A stretch of 64,000 nt of DNA from Neonectria sp. B-13 (lineage: Eukaryota > Ascomycota > Sordariomycetes > Hypocreales > Nectriaceae). Position numbers and translations under genes: made by a program. The stretch covers positions 5,934,309-5,998,308 of the forward strand of contig NOKP01000002.1 of NCBI GenBank assembly GCA_002682825.1. Direction: 5' to 3'. Below the pieces are notes generated by a model that was not told where the DNA came from, ran no database searches, and saw nothing but the letters and a program-made list of their open reading frames with translations. Below, one piece after another: positions 32,726-43,409 of this stretch; position 1 is the first letter of the stretch; each line of letters opens with the position of its first letter.

Positions 32726-34487
32726 CTATAACTTGCTACCTCCCTCTCGCTTCTTTGCCTTGATGACTTCTTTCGAAGCAGTCTGGGCAGACAGGGAGCC
32801 TTGCTCCAGCGCGCCGTCAATGGCAGCTCGCCAGCCATGAGCCCAGTCTGCAGAAGCAAACAAGACGTTCCCGTGACGACTCTGAAGCTCATCTTGGTAC
32901 TTTGACATGTAGCCTGGCCTCCACCAGGCCGGGCCACCTTGAGAATAGGGGTCAGAACTCCAGTTGTGGAAGATCTGTTGGGCCTGTCAGTCGGGGGACT
33001 TGGCGGGGTTAACTTTTTCTTGGGCTAATCATACCATTCTCTTCACATCCATGGGATGCAGTGCGTTAAACTCTTGGACAGCCTTCTCGGGGTCCTTCTC
33101 GGGCACGAATGACGACCTCTCGTCGGCTCCAAATGCTGTTAGATGCACATTACCATTGGGCAATACGCCATCCGCATAGCCATACATGAGCAATCCTGGG
33201 AAGCGCATGCCGTTCCAACGCTCCAGTTCTGGGTTGCTCACGTCTGCATGGATCTTGGTCATGTGGTTGACGTGTCCAATGTCAATCGCCTCTTGCTTCT
33301 TCTGTGACAACGGAGGATTGAAGCTGATGTCCTTGAGAACGTTTAAAGGAATCGTGGAGATGACCTTTTTTGCTTGGAATGGCTCAGCATTGACCGTTCG
33401 GACGATGACACGCTCGGGATTCGTGGACTGAGTAATCGACTTGACCGGGGTTGAGAAGACGTACTCCAGCCCAGCTTCAACCGCCTCATCAAACATGCGC
33501 TTGGCGAGGGCCGTTTGACCATCCCTCAGCTTGTATCGTAGCCAAACATCTGTGAAGTTATCCGAGCTGTGCATCAGTAATGCGTGTGAACGGATCATGT
33601 CCCACAGGCTGGAACTTTCCATGTCGCCGCCCGAGATGTGTAGAAGAAGGGAGACGAGCAGGCCCTGCTCCTCGGCGGTGAGCTGGTGCTGTATTTGCTC
33701 GAAACGCGTTTGACAGGAGACTTGATCCCATTTCTCAACCACCGCTCGATCTACAACAACGTTGTCGAGTTGAGCGTGTGGCAATGGGCAGATTGTCCGA
33801 CCATGCTGACCGTCGACGTTGACAAAGGCGTCCCAGGCCCGCGTGGTCATGGCCCCGGCCTCTTCGTGTGACAACCTGCGCGGAATGGCGCCTTTGCCAT
33901 TGTTCGTTAGGGTCATGTTAAAGCACTGAAAACGATTGGGACAACGGACCTGGAACGTTGATAGTGTAGTACCCCTTGTGCATTTCAGGACTCCCCGTAG
34001 TGATCAAGTCGCGGTCCATACCGTACCGGACCATCTCCCTGAACAGATATCCCATATGGTGAGTGACCCAAGTTCCTCCCATCTCGTACAAGAAGCCTAA
34101 GGAGGAAATGTTAGTGAGGTCCCGTTGAGTTTAAATTTAGATGCCTTGTTACCATCTTTCTTGACGGTGTACGTTCGACCTCCTATGCGGTCTCTTGCCT
34201 CTAATAGGAGAACGGAGTGGCCTAGTATCTCGAAGTTTTAGTAACGTTGGATGATTGATGACGAAATGCTTGCTTGCTTGATTGCAGAACATACCCAAGT
34301 TAGCCAGATCGCGCGCAGCCATAAGGCCAGCATATCCAGCACCAATAACAATCACATCGAAGAGCGTCGCCGTGGCAGGAACGGAGCGATGAGGTGTTAT
34401 AACCGCATCGCATTCAAGGCCACCGGCAGTAACACCCGTATCGGGAGTCCACGTGTATCCGTCATCGGTCTTGGGGACAGGAGCCAT
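32726..34487 (-). CDS. FAD amine oxidase, MAO-N-like, peroxisomal
   Basis: The exons are 34487-34295, 34221-34153, 34096-33950, 33891-33035 and 32974-32726; the product is 504 aa. It follows fungal MAO-N: a TDDGYTWTPDTG leader, FAD motif VIVIGAGYAGL (45-55), LLLEARDRIGGR, YEMGGTWV, FVNVDGQHGRT, STIPLNVL, a WHNW-like FHNWSSDPY, and ADWAHGWRAAIDGAL near the end. The enzyme oxidises amines to imines with release of H2O2. The C-terminal SKL is a classical PTS1. Intron 3 ends at AAG with a CTAAC branch site upstream, which restores the VPGAIPRRLSH junction. The upstream in-frame ATG (34556) would add 23 residues not seen in the family. Confidence 0.92.
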
Positions 34488-35169
34488 TGGGCCAAGTTGT
34501 TGAAACTGCTGCGAATGAGGGAGAAAGAGAGGCGATGGAAAGATGTGGGTGCCCAAGATACTCCAATCGGAATGTCTGCGCAGACTGGTTAGCGTTGAGC
34601 TACCAAACCCGCTCCAACAGCCTCCAGATATATCATATCCTGCTACGTAAGTGCGAAGAGGGGGCGGCGGTGGTCAGTTCGGTAGGTTCCGCCACCATGA
34701 GGCCATGTGTCATGTGAAGGTGAAGACAAGTGCGCTACGGCACGTCCGTCGCCGTCGTTAACCAAACTCGTTATCTCATGCTTACCGGAATAGGAGATTG
34801 GAGAAAGTGGATAACTTAAGGTGACATCCACCGACTGCGGGGCTTCATATTTCTCCTAATGCGGTAATTGAACTGAGGGTCTCTCCCTGCTCTGCCGCCG
34901 GTCTACTCCGCACATTTTGTTTGCCCTTTTTCTTGCCCGAAGGTATTCCCTGTCTAGGCAACTTCCGTTCGTCTTGAAGTAAGTTAGTTGAAGTGGAAGT
35001 GTTATAAGCTTGGTTCGCTTTCGTTGGTTACTTAACACCGCGCCGGATTCAATCAACTGGTACACACGGCCTTGACAAGCACCATCGGTTTCTGTCATAC
35101 AATATCTGCCACAGTCCATCCCCCTTATCAATTCCCCCAATTTTACACACTTCGTTACAGGGATTAGTT
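34488..35169. other. Divergent promoter between amine oxidase and SDR
   Basis: 682 bp separate the two divergent start codons. No coding exon is supported. Confidence 0.5.
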
Positions 35170-36135
35170 ATGCCTGACTTCAAGGGACTCGAATTGACCG
35201 GCAAGGTGGCCATCGTCACTGGTGCCTCTCGGTACGTGTCCTCAGGCTATGACCAGCTGTTCCAGGCTCCAAATGGACTAACGATTGTGGTTCACTCAGT
35301 GGTATTGGCGCTGGTATTGCTGTCCTGCTTGGAAAGCGGGGCGCTAACGTTGTTGTCAACTACGTCTCTGCCGGGAGTCGGGAGCGCGCCGAAGAGATTG
35401 CCAAGCAAATCGAGCAGAACGGCACAAAGGCCATAGTTTGCCAGGCTGATGTTACCAGATCTGAGGATATCCCGAAGCTAGTGGAGGCTGCCCTCAAGAT
35501 CAGCGAGACTGGGAAGATTGAGATTCTCATCCACAAGTCAGAGACAATTTCCCCCTATCCGCTGAAGCTCAACTGACGGAGTGCATCATGTAGCGCCGCG
35601 CAAGGCAGCGAGGCCAACTTAGTTGATACCACCGAAGACTTCTATACGCGCCACTTTGACGCAAATGTAAAGGGGCCCATCTTCCTGACCAAGGCGGTCG
35701 AGCCTCACCTCCCCAAAGGTGGCCGAATCGTCTTCATCTCCTCAGCTGGCGCCAGATTAGGAGTGGCGGGCCAGACGGTTTATGCCGCGACAAAGGCGGC
35801 TAACGAGGCGCTTGTGCGCGTCTGGGCCAAGGAGCTGGGCCAGTCTCACGGGATAACTGTCAACTGCGTTAACCCTGGCCCGGTTGCAACCGGTAAGTCA
35901 AACCACCGTGAGGATTCTGCAGCAAGGCGGCTTGCTGACTCTCTGCATAGACCAGTGGTTCCAGAGCGACGAGCAGTTTTTGAAGGATATGCAGCCACTC
36001 ATCGACTCGACACCGGCCGCGGCTCGGGTGGGAGAAGTAGACGACATTGCGCCCCTGGTTGCCTTTTTGTGCACAGACAACGCCAGGTGGACGACTGGCT
36101 CGGTGCTGTCAGCAAATGGGGGTCTCTACAATTAA
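35170..36135 (+). CDS. Short-chain dehydrogenase/reductase
   Basis: The exons are 35170-35231, 35300-35536, 35594-35892 and 35951-36135; the product is 260 aa, usual for classical SDRs. The cofactor motif TGASRGIGAGIA is split by intron 1; NAA follows intron 2, then ISSAGARLGVAG with catalytic Ser, YAATK with catalytic Tyr and Lys, VNPGPVAT, and the C-terminal WTTGSVLSANGG. A basic residue after the first Gly-rich turn and N-Y at the end of strand 2 suggest NADP. It probably reduces or oxidises a ketone/alcohol. It is divergent from the amine oxidase. Confidence 0.92.
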
Positions 36136-36600
36136 ACTGTGTATGTAGTCTAGTGTCTAGTCTAATACCTATGGCCTGTTCCCTGTCAGGTAGACTACCT
36201 ACCTAGTTTGCAACAACATGACCGAGGTGCCACTGTGCTTTGCTGTGTTTGGAAGAAGGCTGTCTCACTCCCTCGCAACAGCTTTGCCCATTGATTGATT
36301 GACTTTGTGCACCCCGTACCCAATCGTACTTTATATAATCTAGATCAGACTATTACCAGGGTCGTAGACTACCCACTCATCCTATCGGCATCGACACTGT
36401 GCAATAAGCTACGGATACGTAGGTATGTACAGACTCGTAGCGAAGCGAGACTTTCCGGACCCAGGCTAGTCCGAGTCTAGACTAGGAAAGAGATAGCTAA
36501 GCCAATGCGGGGAAGTCCATCCTCCCACTCCAGTCCACACACCTCAACTCAACCCGGCTCGTCAATCCTTCCTTCTTCCCCATCGTCTCTCCTCCTCACC

Positions 36601-38543
36601 ATGTCCCAGTACAAGCCGCGGCAGTTCAAGTTTGTCGGGGGGCCCAGCCGAAAGCGACGTCGACGCAATGAGCCCAAGACTGGCGACGCCGATTTGACGT
36701 CTTCGGGTCCAACAGAGCCACCATCTGCGCCGAAACTTCCCATCTCGGACAAGGGAAATCGACCCAGGACGACCGAGGATACAGCCGCCAGTATCACGAC
36801 AACCAACCCCGGGCCGTTGGCCTCGTCGCCAACCGCGGGGGAATTCGATCTTTTTTTCAGTTGGTCGAATGGGACCAGCTTCATGAATCCCTTCCTCGAC
36901 CCAAGCCCCGTCCTCAGCGACCCTTCCTTCTTCCTCGGCGGCCAGTTCCAGCTGCCGACCTTCCTTGGCCCCGACATGGACTTTTCCCATCCGCACTCTT
37001 CGCCCTCCACAGACAGCTCGGCCGAAATCATCGTCTCCAACGAGGCTCGCCTTGCGAATGGTGACACTGGAGGTGTCGCGGATGGCGCCGCCACCGAATT
37101 TGTGGCAGAGACTGCCGAAAGAACGGCGGCGCGCTCGCAGTCTCCGACAATACGTGATCCCAGCAGCTCGACAGACCCCCTCTCGCGATTACTTGCCAGA
37201 TGTAAGTCCGATTCGAGACGTCCACGTCGCCGTGGTCGGAGATCTAGGCTAACTCGGAGATTTAGATGACGAGGAATTCTGCATCCTACCGCTCACTAAC
37301 GACTTCGAAGCGAACCCATTCCGATACAACATCGAGACAGGCCGAGGATCACAACTTCTCCTACACTGTATTCTAGCCTTGTCATACAAGCATGTCAATC
37401 GTGACACCGGTGGTTACTACAAAGAAGCAACCCATCACAAGAAACAAGCGGTACAATTACTCAGGGACATGGAAGCCGAGTCCAAGTGCCAGAGCTTTGA
37501 GCCGACCTTTCTCGACGCCGTCTTGATTCTGATGACGTTGGATGTTGGTCCCTTCCATCCCCAACAATATCGAATGGCGAAACTCATCGTTGGTCTAGTG
37601 CGCGACGTCGGCTCATGGGCCTTGGCTGTCTTATCTACACCGAGCCCATCGTATCCTCGAGGCTACCGAGGCGCTTAACATTCCAAGAACACCGCGGATG
37701 AAGGCGCAGATTGAGATGCTAGTATGGTAAGCTTGCCTCGATACTTCGATATGACATACAATGGCTTATAGATATAGGTGGGATGTAACCCTGGCCATGA
37801 CTAGCCGGCAGGGTTGTGTTCTATCCGAGTCGACCATCATGCGCCAATTCAACTCGGGTGAAGCTGCAAACCCGACTTTCTATAACATTTCAGGGTGCCC
37901 AGAAGACTTATTCAAGCACATGACCCGGTTAGGAACGTATGCAAGGGAGCTTGAACTTGCCTCTACTATGACCTGTGTCAACTTCGATATAGGACCGATC
38001 CTAGAAGTTGAGAAAAGCATTCGAGAATGGTCAGCGCCAGAATTCCATGACCTAAACGAACAGAACTTACAGCAGGACGATTCGGTCAGCGCGTCCAAGG
38101 AACCTGATTCTGAAGAGTGGGCACACTATAAACAAGACCTCTATCATTGTGCTGAGGCCTGGAGATATGGTTTGCTCATATATATCGAAAAGGTATTCAA
38201 ATGGCGAAGGAAGAAAGCCCCATCGCCACTACTCGGATTTCTAGCGCGGAAAACTCTCAACAATGTTTCATCATGCCGCCGCAATCTCATGCTCCAGAAG
38301 CAGCTCCTGCTTCCTGTCTTCCTCGCAGGATGTGAAACGAAAGACGAGTTTCTACAACAGGAGGCGAGAGACTATTGCAATTGGTGGAATGAGAAAACGC
38401 GTTACGATATGTTCCTAACAACAACGGCGTTATTGGAGGAGGTATGGGCAACGAAAGACCCTCAAAGCTGGTGGGGTTCTATAATAGATGCTAAAGCTCG
38501 AGCTGGCACTGGGTCAGCGGCGAGACAATACCTTTTTGGGTAA
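36601..38543 (+). CDS. Fungal transcription factor domain protein without visible DNA-binding domain
   Basis: The exons are 36601-37201, 37266-37543, 37599-37726 and 37778-38543; the product is 590 aa. The middle and C-terminal parts match the Fungal_trans_2 type regulatory domain: YDEEFCILPLTNDF..NPFRYNIE, a HCILALSYKH helix, LDCATSAHGPWLSYLHRAH and the MLVWWDVTLAM stretch, then the long helical end. The N-terminus (about 230 residues) is Ser/Pro/Asp-rich with a basic RKRRRR patch but has no Zn2Cys6 cysteines. The ATG at 36601 sits in an ACC ATG context. It is either a regulator acting through partners, or one that lost its zinc cluster. Its position at the end of the amine island suggests a pathway regulator. 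Confidence 0.85.
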
Positions 38544-38679
38544 AGCAAAGAAATGAGCAAGAAAAGGGAATATGTATGGGCCTCTAGGCTAGCACTCCTA
38601 CTAATTAAAATAAAATGCCTTGTCCCTTTTCGTTGCTACGACCTGCATAACCCCAAGAACAGCAATTCCTCGCTCAACA

Positions 38680-39290
38680 AGTATATACGAGTAGACTATC
38701 CATCATCGGATACAGTGATGCTAGCTTTGCTTCTTGAACTTGCATTAACGGAGTCGGCAGCGAGGAATACGTCACTGGGAACCGTGGAGGATTCCCCAAG
38801 AACGGTGGGAAAGCCGAGCGCCATGGAGATGAACAGGCGGTCAGGGGGGGAGAGGAGATCATTCTACAAGACTTTGCGGAAGGACATGGAGTTTTAGGCG
38901 GCAACGGTCGTGTTAGTGTCTTTGTCGAGATGGGACGAGCGAAGACGCGTCCACCAAGCAACGAGACATCTCCCTCAGTGACAAATGGCTCTTCGCTAGC
39001 TGTAGCTTCCCTGGCCAGCTCGTCGCGGACGTCGGCGAGCATTTTCTCCCAGAAGACGGCGGGAATGCAAACCATGCGGATCTCCTTGGGCCCGCGTTAC
39101 CCACTCTCCGGCCGGCCAGCAAGTGAGGTTCCGTCGCATGTTTGCCAAACTCGGGAAGGAGATCCGCCTCGTAGCCAATGGGCGTGGCAATCTCGTCGTC
39201 GAATACAAACAATATGTAGACAACGACCTGTTTCCACATGAACCCATCTTCGAATCAGTGCAAGGGGATGACCCGACTTTAGAATCAGGT
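38680..39290 (-). pseudogene. Remnant of a fungal acyltransferase-like gene
   Basis: The minus strand holds pieces in different frames: QVVVYILFVFDDEIATP..GYEAD at about 39240-39150, then KEIRMVCIPAVFWEKMLADVRDEL..EPFVTEGDVSLL at about 39090-38960, then NSMSFRKVL..NDLLSPPDRLFISMALGFPTVL at about 38900-38790 with two in-frame stops (TAA, TAG). The order resembles the end half of a fungal BAHD-like/LysR-annotated acyltransferase family. No N-terminal half is present. Clearly dead; the family call is tentative. Confidence 0.4.
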
Positions 39291-39429
39291 TGCGAAACAT
39301 TTCCCTCTCTCGTCATCTTTTTCTAAAACGCCTCGCCCCTGACCCCGTCTGTTGCTAGCAGCTATTGGTCATAACGTCAGGAAAAAAGCTCTTGATTCCC
39401 ATCTACCCTACCAGGAAATGAAGGTCTCC

Positions 39430-39660
39430 AGGTGGACCATAGCACTGGCGGCGGCACAAAAGCACTAGCGGTTGTCGCCTAGTATGATCCGAACATTAAC
39501 TACTACACCCCGGCAACACAACAACAACAACAAAGAGTGCCCTTCGGCCTGAGAATCTGGAAGTTTGGCACTCTCATTGGCGTCATAACGGCCATTATCA
39601 TTGGAGGTGGAGTCGGAGGAGGCCTTGGGGCGGCACTGGCCAACTGTCACAGGTGAGTAA
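39430..39660 (+). pseudogene. Remnant of a single-pass membrane protein gene
   Basis: The plus strand reads GNEGLQVDHSTGGGTKALAVVA, a TAG, then YDPNINYY, QQQQQ, and WKFGTLIGVITAIIIGGGVGGGLGAAL, followed by a GTGAGT donor. Fungal proteins with an extracellular domain often have this shape: a short proline/glutamine cytosolic tail, one Gly-rich transmembrane helix, then the extracellular part. The TAG would break the frame. No downstream exon is recognisable. Confidence 0.35.
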
Positions 39661-40466
39661 TATCATCGTTCACTCTCAGCTTCAACCGGATGCTCACATT
39701 CGTCGCCATGTAGCTCAGAACGCCTAGCCTCACCGTCGAGACTAGCACATGCCCAGTTCCGGGGAACTGCTTTCTGAAGAATGGGGGGGGGGGAAAGCGT
39801 GGCCTTGACTGGCAGAGCGAGAGCATACCTCATTGAGCCTGTGCTGGGGTGATAGAGAGTTAGGGGGCAAGGTGAAGTAGGTAAAAGCGATGACCTGAGA
39901 CAAGTTCTCGGAGCTTAGCTTTAGGCTTAGATATCTGAAGCCTCGCTACAAGGCGTATGAGGTTCTATTCTTCGGCGGGTGGTAGAGATACTTCCTATTT
40001 CGAGAGGATCGGAATTGGGAGAATCTTTGAACCCAAGGCAGATACCGGGATGGAGTCACCTATAGACAAAATTTTGGCTGGTCCAAGTTGGAGTAGCATG
40101 GATGACTGATTTGTAATCTGCTGGCATGTCATATTGTTTGGAACACCAGTTACGTGGACTCTCAGTCATCCATCAGTAGGCATCTCCCCTTGTTAGTCTA
40201 CAGCCTTTGGCATTATGCTCAATCCCTGTAATTCCGCCGAGTTCTCCGACGCAGTGGCCGATCGCGCGGGGTTCATCCAGCAAAGAACCGGTGGACCGGC
40301 TAAATGCCCATACGAAGAAACACGTAACAAGCATACCCCCAAGCTAGGCATGGGACAAGCGGGCCGAGTTTCCGACTCAAAGGTGGGCGAAGGAACCAAT
40401 CCGGGAAACTCATTCGGCTGATGGTTTTACCTCTCAACACACAAACTTCTCAAATGCGCCGCCATT
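39661..40466. other. Intergenic, no gene seen
   Basis: It contains a poly-G run at about 39783 and the promoter side of the GH3 gene. Nothing else is supported. Confidence 0.45.
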
Positions 40467-43196
40467 ATGTCTGCCGAACCCTACTTGAACGTTGGAGAGT
40501 TGCTGAACCAGCTCACGCTGGACGAGAAGATCGAGCTCCTCGCTGGTCAGGGCTCTTTTCGAACGACTGGTCTTGAGCGCCATGGCATTCCGGCTCTCAT
40601 TGTAGGTTTGATCTATCAAGCCGTGAAGAATGCAGCTAAGATCAGTAACAGACATCTGATGGGCCCCATGGCATCCGTGGCCGTCGATCGTTCACTCGGG
40701 TAAGCCTTCACCACAACGTGAGGAATCTGCAAGGCCCTAACAGCCCCTAGAACCCCAGCCCCATGCTCCCCTCTGCTACGGCCATGGGCGCTACTTTTGA
40801 CGCTGACTTGCTCCAACGCGTTGGAAGTCTTCTAGGCGACGAAGCCAAGTATCGCGGAGTCCATGTTCTGCTCGCCCCGACAATCTGCCTCCAGCGCTCT
40901 CCCTTGATCGGCCGTGGCTTTGAAGCCTTCAGTGAAGACCCATTCCTCAGCGGTACCCTAGGCGCACGGTACATCAACGGCGTCCAAGAACGCGGTGTAG
41001 CGACCAGTGTCAAACACTACGCTGCCCATGACCAGTCGGACAATTCCATCGAGGATAATGTCGTCATAACCCAGAGGACTTTACGCAAAGTTCACATGCT
41101 ACCCTTTCAGCTTGCTCTTCGTGGTTCAGATCCTTGGAAGATTATATCGTCGTACAACAAGATCAACGGAATCCATGCCAGTGAGGATCCCCTGCTTCTC
41201 AAACAGATCTTACGAGACGATTGGGGCTTCAAAGGCCTCGTCATGGGCGACTGGTTCGGAACCTATAGCACTTCAGAGGCCACTAATGCGGGCATGGATC
41301 TGGAAATGCCGGGTCCCACCGACTGGAGAGGCAAGCGCCTGAGCCTGGCTGTCAGAAGCCGCAAAGTCTCCCAGGCGACAGTTGACGAGTCTGTGAAGAA
41401 CGTCTTGAATCTTGTCAACAAAGTCAAAGCAGGCGAGTTGGGTGATGCTTCAGCGTCAGACATGGCAGAGCAGCGAGCGTTGATTCGACAACTCGTCGCC
41501 GACGGCATTGTTCTACTTAAGAACGAGCGGCAATAGCTACCCATTCAAGGCTCAGAGTAGAAGACGTATGGGCTGATTGGTGATCATGTTAAGAACCCTG
41601 CTCTGTGTGGTGGTAGGAGTGCCGAAGTTGAGCCATACTACTCGGTGACCCCTTACGATGCCATCGTCAATGTTGTCGGGGAGAAGAATGTGTCGTATGT
41701 TCCAGGCTGCTATTGTAGGTTTGGTACAGGATTCTCGGTCGTGGGATAGAGCTAATAACGTGGGCAGCCTTCAAGTTCAGTCCGCTTCTCAAGGGCCTTT
41801 CACCTCCGGACTCTGGGAAAGCGGGAGAGTATTGGGCCATCGAGATCTATAGCGAGAATCCAGACGAAAACCCCGACGCCAAGGTGTTTGTGGAAGACAT
41901 TTCTCAGAAACAGTTGATCGACATCCCGGAGAGCCTCCATGTGTCCATTCCTAACAAGTACTTCGTGAAGGCCCGAGCCATCTACACTGCCGAGAACTCA
42001 GGGTATATTAGATTCGGATTTGCCACATCCGGAAAGGGCATCCTCAAAATCGACGCGCAGCAAGTCATCGACTTGTGGATAGATCAACCTCCAAAGACGG
42101 ATTCGACCCCATGCTTCAACCGTCTTTCCATGGAAAGGTTCTACGACTTAGAGGTTACAAAGGGACAGGCCCTAAACCTCAAAGTTATCATGGTCAATAA
42201 AGACGTGGCCAGTGGTGTCGGCACGGCGCTGACACTTGCCAGGCGTGTGGGAGGCTTTGAGCTCATGGATGAGGACCAAGCCATCAAGGATGCCGCCGAG
42301 TTGGCGACAAAGGTTGACCATCCGATTGTCATCACCGGCTTGTCTTCCGACTTTGAGTGTGAAGCACTAGACCGCAAGCATCTGAGGCTACCGGGTCGAG
42401 TGGATGAATTGATCAATGCTGTTCTGGACGCTAACCCGAACACTGTAAGTGTCCTCTCTCGCAACTTGCATCACGACAACTAATATGTCTCTAGATCATT
42501 GTTACCCAGTCTGGACTGCCAATCGAGATGCCCTGGGAACCGCAAGCACCCACCCTGCTCCACGCCTGGTTCGGCAGCCAAGAAACCGGCAACGGTCTCG
42601 CCGATATCCTCTTTGGAAACATCAACCCCTCAGGCCGGCTATCCCTGACGTTCCCCAGGTCCACCAAACATACACCGGCGTATCTCACTTTCTCCAAGGC
42701 TGACTACGATATCGTTTACGGTGAAGGTGTCTTCATCGGCCATCGATACTACGAGATGGTTGACCAGCCGCTGATGTTTTATTTCGGTCGGGGACTTTCG
42801 TACTCGACGTTTGAGTATTCGAATTTGAATGTGCCAAAAGACTTTCTGCCAGTTTTTGACCACACGATACAAGTATCCGTCGACGTCACCAACAAAGGGC
42901 CCTACGATGGTGCAGAGGTTGTTCAAGTGTACATCCACGATCCAGAGAGTTCTATTCAACGTCCAATTAGGGAACTCAAGGCCTTTTCTAAGGTGTTTCT
43001 CAAGGTCAATGAGACGAAGACAGTTCACTTGAGTCTTGATAAATACTCGCTCTCGTTCTGGTCACAGGAGGTGTCGAAGTGGAAGGCCGAGGCGGGAGAA
43101 TACGTTGCTATTATTGCGTCTAGTTCTAACCCGGAGGATGAGATTTTGCGATCGAGCTTTGTATTGCCAGACACTTTTACCTGGACAGGACTGTAA
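40467..43196 (+). pseudogene. GH3 beta-glucosidase with PA14 insert, two in-frame TAG stops
   Basis: The exons are 40467-40601, 40652-40699, 40751-41714, 41768-42444 and 42495-43196, all joining in phase to 841 codons, the usual size of intracellular/PA14-type fungal beta-glucosidases. Features in order: TSDGPHGIRG, RGFEAFSEDPF, KHYAAHDQ, nucleophile Asp228 in VMGDWFGTYS, a PA14 domain at about 420-560, then the C-terminal GH3 domain with GNGLADILFG and a fibronectin-III-like end. TAG stops at 41534-41536 and 41558-41560 fall right after LLKNERQ, in a conserved LPI segment between the two catalytic domains. No splice sites can remove them. The rest is undamaged, so loss is recent or readthrough occurs. 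No signal peptide is seen. Confidence 0.88.
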
Positions 43197-43409
43197 ATGT
43201 GGTTGCCTGTTTGGGTTGTTTTGCAGCTACAATGCCGTCGAAGACCTGGCGGCCTGATTGTGAGAAATGGAAGTTGAGTTCAAAAAGTGAATTAGGAAAA
43301 GTGACGAAATAGTCTATGCCTTGTCTGGAATATTGGGACATTTTTCATGTGGACGTTAGATGATTGCATACCAGACGTAAGCTCAATAAAGCAACCTTCT
43401 GAATCCATC

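Noticed and set aside
12897..38543. Classical secondary-metabolite cluster
   Set aside because: No polyketide synthase, peptide synthetase, terpene synthase or DMATS backbone gene is present; the enzymes fit catabolism better.
11372..41560. Stop-codon reassignment (TAG read as Gln)
   Set aside because: Several intact genes (DAAO, beta-lactamase-like, acetyltransferase, nitroalkane oxidase) end with TAG exactly where their families end, so TAG is a normal stop here.
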